Assembly (NCBI RefSeq): GCF_003952165.1
Contig: NZ_RXFT01000006.1
Coordinates: 124,001-188,000, forward strand
Direction of reading: 5' to 3'
From: Variovorax guangxiensis
Lineage (GTDB): Bacteria; Pseudomonadota; Gammaproteobacteria; Burkholderiales; Burkholderiaceae_C
Length of the DNA: 64,000 nt
Made by a program: the position numbers and the translations under genes
The notes under the pieces: generated by a model
The model's input: the letters and a program-made list of their open reading frames with translations, nothing else
Database searches by the model: none
What the model was told of the DNA's origin: nothing
Shown: positions 57,049-64,000 of the stretch, in pieces
Numbering within the stretch: position 1 is the stretch's first letter
Layout: each line of letters opens with the position of its first letter

Positions 57049-60000
57049 AGAACAGACCGTCGCCCTGGATTTCGTTGCCGACGAGGCGCTTTCGGGTTTT
57101 CGGTTGCACAGACTGGAAGTCTTCAACTGGGGAACCTTCGACGCGCGTGTGTGGGCACTGCATCCGGATGGCCGCAATGCCCTGCTGACCGGTGATATCG
57201 GCTCCGGAAAGTCGACCTTGGTCGATGCCGTGACCACGTTGCTGGTGCCGGCGCATCGCGTTGCCTACAACAAGGCCGCGGGGGCCGACAACAAGGAGCG
57301 CAGCTTGCGCTCTTATGTGCTGGGACACTACAAGTCGGAGCGCAATGAAAGCAGCGGCTCGGCCAAACCCGTTGCGCTGCGAGGTCATAACAGCTACTCG
57401 GTCATCCTCGGCGTGTTTCACAACGCGGGGTACGACCAGACCGTCACGCTTGCACAGGTGTTCTGGATGAAGGACGCCCAGGGGCAACCGGAGCGCTTCT
57501 TCGTCGTTGCGGAGGGAAATCTGTCCATTGCCAAGGACTTCGCGAACTTCGGCGCCGACATTTCTGCCCTGCGAAAGAAGCTTCGTGCTACGGGCGCCGA
57601 AGTGCTTCCCAGTTTTCCTCCGTACGGGGCCTGGTTTCGTCGGCGCTTCGGCATCGAAAACGAGCAGGCACTCGATCTGTTTCATCAGACCGTGTCGATG
57701 AAGCAGGTGGGCAACCTGACTGACTTCGTGCGCAGTCACATGCTGGAGCCCTTCGATGTGGCGCCGCGCATCGCCGCATTGATCGGGCACTTCGACGATT
57801 TGAACCGTGCGCATGAGGCCGTGCTCAAGGCAAAGCAACAGGTGAAGCTGTTGACGCCTCTGATTGCCGACTGCGATCGGCATGGGGATCTGCTCAAACA
57901 GACGGACGACTTGCGCGCATGCCGAGAGGCGCTCAGGCCCTATTTTGCTGGCCTGAAACTGGAGCTGCTCGACAGGCGCATTGCCTCCCTGACTGAAGAA
58001 TGGACGCGGCAGAACGCTCAGGTGCAGCGATGGGAGGAACTGCGTGGCGGTCAACGCACCCAGGAAAAGGAACTTCGAAAGAGCATTTCCGACAACGGCG
58101 GCGATCGGCTGGAGCAACTGGGCGAGTCCATCCGCAGCAAGCAAGCCGAAGTCGAGCGGCGGCGCATCAAGGCCAGGAACTACAACGAGCTGGCGCGTTC
58201 AGTGGGGCTGCTCCACATGGAGTCGGCTTCCGATTTTTTGACGCAGCGCCAGAATCTGGCCGGGATGAAAGAGGGCATCCAGGCGAGGGAGGCCGCGCTG
58301 CAGAACGATTTGACTGAGCATGAGGTGACGCTGCGCCAAGGAAGGTTGGAACACGGTGAGCTGACGGCCGAGATCCGAAGTTTGCAAGCGCGGCGCAGCA
58401 ATATCCCGGCTGAACAGATCGCGATGCGCGCCACCCTGTGCGAGGCACTGGGTCTTGAGGAGGACGCCATGCCATTCGCAGGCGAGCTGCTGCAGATTCG
58501 GGACGATGAGCGCGAATGGGAGGGCGCGGCCGAGCGCTTGATGCGCAGCTTTGGTTTGTCGCTGCTGGTGCCGGACGGTAGCTATGCCGACGTATCCGAA
58601 TGGGTCGATAGAACGCATCTTCGGGGGCGTATCGTCTACTACCGGGTCCGTGCCGTACAGCGCGGCGACATGCCGGGTCTGCATCGCGACTCGCTGGCGC
58701 GCAAGCTATCGATCAAGCCCGACTCCTCCTTCTACGATTGGCTGGAGCGCGAAGTTGCGCATCGCTTCGATGTCGCCTGTTGTCTGACCCAGGAGCAATT
58801 TCGCCGCGAAACCCATGCCATTACACGCACGGGGCAGATCAAGGCGAAGGGAGAGCGGCACGAGAAGGACGACCGCTATCGGCTTGATGAGCGCAGCCGT
58901 TACGTTCTCGGCTGGACCAACACGGCCAAGATTGCGGCGCTGGAGGCAAAACTCAGATCGCTGGAAACGCGGCTGGCGGACGAGGCGGGCGTCGTTGCCG
59001 GACTGATGGGCGAGCGGAGCACGCTCAAGCTGCGCTGGGATGCTTTGTCCAAGCTTGATGTCTATGACAACTTTGGCGAGTTGGACTGGCAGTCGCTTGC
59101 GAAGGAGGTGGCGAGGCTGGAGCAGGACAAGGTGGCACTGGAGTCCGCTTCCGACATGTTGAAAACCCTGGCTTCGCAACTGGAAGAACTTCTCAAGGCT
59201 CTTGCAAGGACTGAAAGCGAGTTCGACGGGCACCGCGACAGACGTTCCAAGACCGAACAGAAGAAAGTCGATGCAGAGGCTCAGCACGCACAGACTCAGG
59301 TCTTGCTGGATGACCCCTTACTGAGCTTGCACGCCATGCATTTCGAGCGCCTTGACGGTGCGAGAGCCGAAGCTCTGGGCGAACACCAACTCACCGTCGA
59401 GTCATGCGACAACCGCGAACGCGAGATGCGCGACTGGCTTCAGGCAAGGATTGATGCCGAAGACCTCAAGCTCAAGAGATTGCGCGACAAGATCATTCAG
59501 GCCATGGTCGCCTACAAGGATGCCTACAAGCTCGAAACCGCCGAGGTCGATGCGAATGTCGAAGCTGCATCCGAGTACAGGGAAATGCTGAACAGCCTCG
59601 AAGCAGATGACTTGCCACGCTTCGAGGCGAGGTTCAAAGAACTGCTCAACGAGAACACCATCCGCGAAGTCGCGAATTTCAAATCCCAGCTCGACAGAGA
59701 GCGCGAAACCATCAAGGACCGGATTGCGCGCATCAACGAGTCGCTGACGCAGATCGACTACAACACGGGGCGCTACATCGTGCTCGAAGCACAGCCTGCG
59801 CCGGATGCCGACGTGCGCGACTTCCAGACCGAGTTGCGGGCGTGCACCGAGGGCACCCTCACCGGGTCCGAAGATGCCCAGTACTCGGAAGCCAAGTTTC
59901 TGCAGGTCAAGCACATCATCGAACGATTGCGGGGGCGCGAAGGGGTGTCTGAACAAGACCGCCGTTGGACCGGCAAGGTGACCGACGTGCGCAATTGGTT

Positions 60001-60415
60001 TGTGTTCGCTGCCAGCGAGCGTTGGCGCGAGGACGGCACTGAACACGAGCATTATTCCGATTCCGGAGGGAAGTCGGGTGGTCAAAAGGAAAAGCTCGCG
60101 TACACGATCCTGGCGGCGAGTCTGGCCTATCAATTCGGCCTGGAGTGGGGAGAGGTGAAGTCTCGTACCTTCCGTTTCGTTGTGATCGACGAGGCTTTCG
60201 GGCGTGGTTCGGACGAATCGGCGCAATACGGGTTGCGCCTTTTCGCGCAGCTCAACCTGCAATTGCTGATCGTGACGCCCTTGCAGAAGATTCACATCAT
60301 CGAACCATTTGTCTCCAGTGTGGGCTTCGTTCACAACGAGGAAGGGCGCTCATCGAGGCTGCGCAATCTTTCCATCGACGAATATCGTGCGGAAAAGGCG
60401 AAGGCTGCAGTATGA
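57041..60415 (+). CDS. jetC: Wadjet JetC, SMC-like ATPase
   Basis: A 1124-residue MukB/SMC-like motor of Wadjet, which extrudes DNA loops and senses closed circular DNA. The N-terminal head has [11 protein letters not shown] and Walker [16 protein letters not shown] (G51-S59 region). Two coiled-coil arms flank a hinge around residues 480-620. The C-terminal head carries the ABC signature [20 protein letters not shown] (about 1009-1028) and Walker [18 protein letters not shown] (about 1044-1060), with the catalytic Glu present. All ATPase motifs are intact, so it should be active. It overlaps jetB by 8 bp and jetD by 4 bp. Confidence 0.95.
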   Translation: MSEEQTVALDFVADEALSGFRLHRLEVFNWGTFDARVWALHPDGRNALLTGDIGSGKSTLVDAVTTLLVPAHRVAYNKAAGADNKERSLRSYVLGHYKSERNESSGSAKPVALRGHNSYSVILGVFHNAGYDQTVTLAQVFWMKDAQGQPERFFVVAEGNLSIAKDFANFGADISALRKKLRATGAEVLPSFPPYGAWFRRRFGIENEQALDLFHQTVSMKQVGNLTDFVRSHMLEPFDVAPRIAALIGHFDDLNRAHEAVLKAKQQVKLLTPLIADCDRHGDLLKQTDDLRACREALRPYFAGLKLELLDRRIASLTEEWTRQNAQVQRWEELRGGQRTQEKELRKSISDNGGDRLEQLGESIRSKQAEVERRRIKARNYNELARSVGLLHMESASDFLTQRQNLAGMKEGIQAREAALQNDLTEHEVTLRQGRLEHGELTAEIRSLQARRSNIPAEQIAMRATLCEALGLEEDAMPFAGELLQIRDDEREWEGAAERLMRSFGLSLLVPDGSYADVSEWVDRTHLRGRIVYYRVRAVQRGDMPGLHRDSLARKLSIKPDSSFYDWLEREVAHRFDVACCLTQEQFRRETHAITRTGQIKAKGERHEKDDRYRLDERSRYVLGWTNTAKIAALEAKLRSLETRLADEAGVVAGLMGERSTLKLRWDALSKLDVYDNFGELDWQSLAKEVARLEQDKVALESASDMLKTLASQLEELLKALARTESEFDGHRDRRSKTEQKKVDAEAQHAQTQVLLDDPLLSLHAMHFERLDGARAEALGEHQLTVESCDNREREMRDWLQARIDAEDLKLKRLRDKIIQAMVAYKDAYKLETAEVDANVEAASEYREMLNSLEADDLPRFEARFKELLNENTIREVANFKSQLDRERETIKDRIARINESLTQIDYNTGRYIVLEAQPAPDADVRDFQTELRACTEGTLTGSEDAQYSEAKFLQVKHIIERLRGREGVSEQDRRWTGKVTDVRNWFVFAASERWREDGTEHEHYSDSGGKSGGQKEKLAYTILAASLAYQFGLEWGEVKSRTFRFVVIDEAFGRGSDESAQYGLRLFAQLNLQLLIVTPLQKIHIIEPFVSSVGFVHNEEGRSSRLRNLSIDEYRAEKAKAAV

Positions 60416-61587
60416 AGTGGACGCGCCCCTCCGATTTGCGAGACCAGCTACTGAAGCTGTGGGATCGCGGTGACCTGCTTGCGAGCCTGGTCACCGGCGA
60501 GACCTTGTTTCCAAGACGGCTGGCATTGAAAGACCCGACGTCGGCTGAAATGACGGATCATTTCGATGAGGTGCGCGATTGGAGCCGAGATCTCCGTGCT
60601 GCAGCGGGCTACCGCATCGTCATGCGGGAGTTCAGACATCGTGTGCTGGGACCCAACGCAATTCCTGGCGAAGTCTGGGTCGACAGCCTGGATCAGGCGC
60701 TTGCAGTGGTTGGAAAGCAGAAGGAGGCTGTCCGCTTTGCGGCGTTGATCGAACTCACGCGCGCCAGCCAGCCTCTGCTGTTGCCGTGGCTTGCCAGGCG
60801 TCCGCTGCGGGTGCTGGAGGTACAGAGCCAGTGGCCTCGATTTCTGGAGATCATTGCCTGGCTGCAGAGGCGCCCTCGGCCCGGCGTGTACCTGCGGCAG
60901 GTGGATATTCCGGGCGTGCACAGCAAGTTCATGGAAACGCATCGCAGCACTCTCATGGAATTGCTGGACCTCACCCTTGCGCCCGAAGCCATAGACAAGA
61001 CGGCGACTGGCACGGGCGAATTCGCGCGGCGGTATGGCTTTCTGGGCAAGCCGTTCCGGGTCCGGTTCCGTATCCTGGACCCGGAACTGGCGTCTCGCGC
61101 GGCTTTCCCCGCGCAGGACATCACAGTGGATGCGCCAGGCTTTGCGCGGTGGGACCTGGGCTGCTCTCGTGTCTTCGTGACCGAGAACGAGATCAACTTC
61201 CTCGCTTTTCCTCCCATCAAGGGAAGCATCGTCATCTTCGGCTCCGGCTATGGTTTCGAGATGTTGAACGATGTTCCCTGGCTTGCGCGTTGCGCCATTC
61301 ATTACTGGGGCGATATCGACACGCACGGCTTCGCGATTCTCGATCAGCTGCGCGCTCGCTTCGATCACGTCGAGTCGTTCCTGATGGACCGTGAGACCCT
61401 GATGGCATTCAAGATGCAATGGGGCGACGAGGCGACGCCGACCGGGCGCGAGCTGACGCGCCTTCGGCCGGAGGAGCGGGCGCTCTATGACGACTTGCGC
61501 GACAACCGCTTGGGCAGACACCTGCGCCTGGAGCAGGAAAGAGTCGGCTTCGACTGGGTCAAAGACGCACTGGCCGCGCTTGGCTGA
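60412..61587 (+). CDS. jetD: Wadjet JetD, TOPRIM-like nuclease
   Basis: A 391-residue JetD nuclease (DUF3322 N-terminal and DUF2220 C-terminal regions) that cuts plasmid DNA trapped by JetABC. The N-terminal part begins [20 protein letters not shown]. The TOPRIM-like catalytic residues are in [14 protein letters not shown] (Glu near 257) and [18 protein letters not shown] (DxD near 299-301). It starts in an ATGA overlap with jetC. The stop is followed by a small ACGGG-TACG-CCCGT hairpin and then, 27 bp later, by convergent kynA. Confidence 0.93.
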   Translation: MKWTRPSDLRDQLLKLWDRGDLLASLVTGETLFPRRLALKDPTSAEMTDHFDEVRDWSRDLRAAAGYRIVMREFRHRVLGPNAIPGEVWVDSLDQALAVVGKQKEAVRFAALIELTRASQPLLLPWLARRPLRVLEVQSQWPRFLEIIAWLQRRPRPGVYLRQVDIPGVHSKFMETHRSTLMELLDLTLAPEAIDKTATGTGEFARRYGFLGKPFRVRFRILDPELASRAAFPAQDITVDAPGFARWDLGCSRVFVTENEINFLAFPPIKGSIVIFGSGYGFEMLNDVPWLARCAIHYWGDIDTHGFAILDQLRARFDHVESFLMDRETLMAFKMQWGDEATPTGRELTRLRPEERALYDDLRDNRLGRHLRLEQERVGFDWVKDALAALG

Positions 61588-61614
61588 CGGGTACGCCCGT
61601 GCCGTTCTTGTGGG

Positions 61615-62466
61615 TCACAGGTCGGTGCGCAGCTTCCAGATCTCGGGAAACAGCACCACGTCGAGCATCTTGCGCAGGTAGCTCACGCCGCCGGTGCCGC
61701 CGGTGCCGCGCTTGAAGCCGATCACGCGTTCCACCGTCGTCACGTGGCGGAAGCGCCAGAGGCGGAAGGCGTCTTCCAGGTCGGTGAGCTTCTCGCCGAG
61801 CTGGTAGAGGTCCCAGTGGTCGTGCGGGTTGCGGTAGACCGTGAGCCAGGCGGCCTCCACGCCGTCGCTGGGTTCGTAGGGCTGGGTCCAGTCGCGCTCC
61901 AGCCGGTCGGCGGGCACGGGCAGGCCGTGGCGCGCGAGCAGGCGCAGCGACTCGTCGTACAGCGACGGCGCTCGGTAGGCGGCATCGACCTGTGCCAGCA
62001 GGTCGGCGCGGTGCGCGTGCGGCTTGAGCATGGCGGCGTTCTTGTTGCCGAGCGCGAACTCGATGCAGCGGTACTGCGCGCTCTGGAAGCCGCTGGAATT
62101 GGCGAGGTAGGGGCGCATCGCCGTGTACTCGGGCGGCGTCATGGTCGAGAGAACGGTCCATGCGTTGACCAGCTGTTCCATGATGCGGCTCACGCGCGCC
62201 AGCATCTTGAAGGCGTCGGGCAGCTTCTCTTCGGAAATGCAGGCGATGGCGGCGTGCAGCTCGTGCAGCATCAGCTTCATCCAGAGTTCGCTGGTCTGGT
62301 GCTGCACGATGAACAGCAGCTCGTCGTGCGCGGGCGACAGGGGATGCTGCGCGCTGAGGATCTCGTCGAGGTGCAGGTAGTCGCCGTAGCTCATGGACTT
62401 GCTGAAGTCCAGCTGGGCCTTCTCTTCGTGGACGATGTTCTCGGTCGTTGTCTTTTCGGTGCTCAT
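61615..62466 (-). CDS. kynA: Tryptophan 2,3-dioxygenase KynA
   Basis: A 283-residue haem dioxygenase opening the indole ring of L-tryptophan to N-formylkynurenine. Substrate-binding residues are in [20 protein letters not shown] (about residues 43-62). The haem-ligand His is in [20 protein letters not shown] (about 245), and the [13 protein letters not shown] stretch closes the site. It lies 19 bp beyond the small exported protein, which is itself just after kynU; together they form a kynurenine-pathway run read from kynU to kynA. Confidence 0.96.
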   Translation of the reverse strand: MSTEKTTTENIVHEEKAQLDFSKSMSYGDYLHLDEILSAQHPLSPAHDELLFIVQHQTSELWMKLMLHELHAAIACISEEKLPDAFKMLARVSRIMEQLVNAWTVLSTMTPPEYTAMRPYLANSSGFQSAQYRCIEFALGNKNAAMLKPHAHRADLLAQVDAAYRAPSLYDESLRLLARHGLPVPADRLERDWTQPYEPSDGVEAAWLTVYRNPHDHWDLYQLGEKLTDLEDAFRLWRFRHVTTVERVIGFKRGTGGTGGVSYLRKMLDVVLFPEIWKLRTDL

Positions 62467-62485
62467 GATGCTTGCTGGCAGGTGG

Positions 62486-62971
62486 TCATCGCCAGACCAC
62501 GGCGGTGTAGGAGGGCAGGCCTATGCCGGTATCTTTCTTCGGATAGACGAATCGCACGACTTCGTTGCCGCGCTTGAACTCCTGGTAGGTCTCGCCGCCG
62601 GGAATGCGGCCTTTCTCGCCGGGCTTGTAGCCGGTGTCGCGCGCTTCCTTCACGAGGTGCTCGAAGGCGGCCTTGTCGGTGAGGGTGAGCTGTATGCCGT
62701 CTTCCCCGCTGCGGCTGGCCACGTAGGTGGACTTCATCAGGCGCGTGGTCTGGCCGTCGACGAACTTCTCGTACTCGATCATGCTGACCTGGTCGGTCAC
62801 GGTCTTGTCGGCATACGAGAAGCCTTGGCTCTTGACCTGCGCGCGGAAGGCGTCGGGCGCCTGCTCGGCGAAGGCCTTGAGCTGCGGCAGCGTGAAGGCC
62901 GGCTGCTGTGCGAAGGCGGGCACCGCCAGCATCAGCAGCGCGGCCGAAAGGGTGAGCAGTCGATGTTTCAT
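62486..62971 (-). CDS. Small exported protein in the kyn operon
   Basis: A 161-residue periplasmic protein of unknown function. The start [20 protein letters not shown] gives a clear signal peptide cleaved after AFAQ; a start four codons upstream is less natural. The mature part has [20 protein letters not shown] and a C-terminal [20 protein letters not shown], with no Cys. I do not recognise a family. It lies between kynU (13 bp) and kynA (19 bp) on the same strand, but a link to tryptophan catabolism is only positional. Confidence 0.8.
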   Translation of the reverse strand: MKHRLLTLSAALLMLAVPAFAQQPAFTLPQLKAFAEQAPDAFRAQVKSQGFSYADKTVTDQVSMIEYEKFVDGQTTRLMKSTYVASRSGEDGIQLTLTDKAAFEHLVKEARDTGYKPGEKGRIPGGETYQEFKRGNEVVRFVYPKKDTGIGLPSYTAVVWR

Positions 62972-62984
62972 GGTCGGGCGCAAC

Positions 62985-64000
62985 TCAGGTCACCGCGTTC
63001 TTGCGGTTGAATTCGGGGCGTTTCCACTCGCCGGTCTCCAGCACCTGCACGAGGTGCTCGACCGAGTTCCACACGTCCTCGAAGCCGATGTACAGCGGCG
63101 TGAAGCCGAAGCGCAGGATGTCGGGCATCTGCGAGTCGCCGGCGCGGTAGTCGCCGATTACGCCGCGCGCGATCAAGGCTTGCACGATGGCGTAGGCGCC
63201 TTCCTCACGACTGAGGCACACCTGCGAGCCGCGTTGCGCGTGCTCGCGCGGCGTGACCAGCGAGAGGCCCTGGCCGGCGCAGCGCTCCTCGACCAGCCTG
63301 ATGAACATGTCGGTGAGCGCGAGCGACTTGGCGCGCAGCGCGGACATCGCACCGAAGTCACCGTTGAAGGACTCGGCCGCGAGCACCGTGTCGAGGCCGC
63401 ATTCGAGCCCGGCCAGCGCGATGATCGGCTGCGTGCCGCACAGATAGCGGCCCACGCCCGGGGCAGGGCGATAGTGCGGCGTGAACTCGAAGGGCGCCGC
63501 GTGACCCCACCAGCCGGACAGCGGCTGCTCGAACTGGCCCGCGTGCTTCGTATGCACCCAGGCGAAGGCCGGCGCGCCGGGGCCGCCGTTGAGGTACTTG
63601 TAGCCGCAGCCGATGGCGTAGTCGGCATTGCTGTCGTTCAAGGCCACGGGCACGGCGCCCGCGCTGTGCGCGAGGTCCCATACCGTGAGCGCGCCCACGG
63701 CATGCGCGGCGGCGGTGACGGCCTTCATGTCGTGCATGGCGCCTGTGCGGTAGTTGACGTGGGTGAGCATCAGCACGGCCACTTCGTCTGTCAGCACGGC
63801 CGGCAACTCGCTCGCGTCGATCAGCTTCAGCGTGAAGCCGCGTTCGCGGCACAGGGATTCGGCGATGTAGAGGTCGGTCGGGAAGTTGCTGCGCTCGCTG
63901 ATCACCAGCTTGCGCCCGCTGTCCTTCTGCTGCGAGAGCGCCGCGAACAGCACCTTGTAGAGGTTGACCGAGGTGCTGTCGGTGCACACCACCTCGCCGG
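62985..64000 (-). CDS. kynU: Kynureninase KynU (5' part beyond the window)
   Basis: PLP enzyme cleaving kynurenine to anthranilate and alanine. The C-terminal ~338 residues are present; the N-terminus continues past the window edge, since the frame is open to base 64000 ([15 protein letters not shown]). The PLP-binding Lys is in [19 protein letters not shown], preceded by [20 protein letters not shown], which holds the Asp and the aromatic-pocket residues. It continues through [14 protein letters not shown] to [17 protein letters not shown]. It is the upstream member of the kynU - small protein - kynA run. Confidence 0.96.
   Translation of the reverse strand, partial: GEVVCTDSTSVNLYKVLFAALSQQKDSGRKLVISERSNFPTDLYIAESLCRERGFTLKLIDASELPAVLTDEVAVLMLTHVNYRTGAMHDMKAVTAAAHAVGALTVWDLAHSAGAVPVALNDSNADYAIGCGYKYLNGGPGAPAFAWVHTKHAGQFEQPLSGWWGHAAPFEFTPHYRPAPGVGRYLCGTQPIIALAGLECGLDTVLAAESFNGDFGAMSALRAKSLALTDMFIRLVEERCAGQGLSLVTPREHAQRGSQVCLSREEGAYAIVQALIARGVIGDYRAGDSQMPDILRFGFTPLYIGFEDVWNSVEHLVQVLETGEWKRPEFNRKNAVT

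Overview
The window is GC-rich, densely packed bacterial DNA with Burkholderiales (Comamonadaceae) gene content. The combination suggests Variovorax or a close relative: leuCDB behind a LysR gene, sdhCDAB-sdhE-gltA divergent from mdh across a GntR gene, both acnB and acnA, ESPR-type autotransporters and DUF2827 proteins. The genus is inferred from gene families and order; no rRNA or tRNA gene was seen.

Layout. 1-4.3 kb: leucine biosynthesis (leuC, leuD, leuB) behind a LysR regulator, all on the minus strand. 4.6-9.7 kb: a classical autotransporter and a convergent purine-nucleoside-permease-like lipoprotein. 9.7-22.2 kb: a TCA-cycle block with gltA, sdhE and sdhBADC (minus), a GntR/UTRA regulator, then mdh, tam, a CitE-like lyase, a small periplasmic protein and acnB (plus), closed by a clear terminator. 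22.2-34.9 kb: an adhesin locus. A 2400-residue trimeric autotransporter with two very long Ser/Thr-rich stalks is flanked by three paralogous DUF2827 proteins, a GT-A-like protein and a small secreted protein. 35-41.7 kb: a FadE-like acyl-CoA dehydrogenase, an XRE/MmyB regulator divergent from a small membrane protein, and acnA. 41.7-49.5 kb: an iron-uptake island with EfeUOB, a second EfeO-like protein, FeoA, FeoB and a Cys-rich FeoB-associated protein, with two Fur-like boxes. 49.5-61.6 kb: an FAD monooxygenase, a SUKH/ankyrin protein, a retron-like reverse transcriptase with a long N-terminal extension, and a five-gene defence operon in which a DUF1016 PDDEXK nuclease is translationally coupled to Wadjet jetABCD. 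61.6-64 kb: kynA, a small exported protein and a partial kynU.

Most worth following up are (1) the adhesin/DUF2827 locus, which looks like an adhesin with its own set of candidate glycosyltransferases; (2) the nuclease-plus-Wadjet operon beside an unusual retron-like RT; and (3) a ~95-bp repeat present in three copies. Each copy starts within 10 bp of a stop codon, in the same orientation as that gene, and forms a long hairpin with one compensatory base-pair change.

All calls come from reading motifs and gene context. No database search or folding program was run. Start codons were chosen from ribosome-binding sites, signal peptides and family lengths, and doubtful ones are marked.
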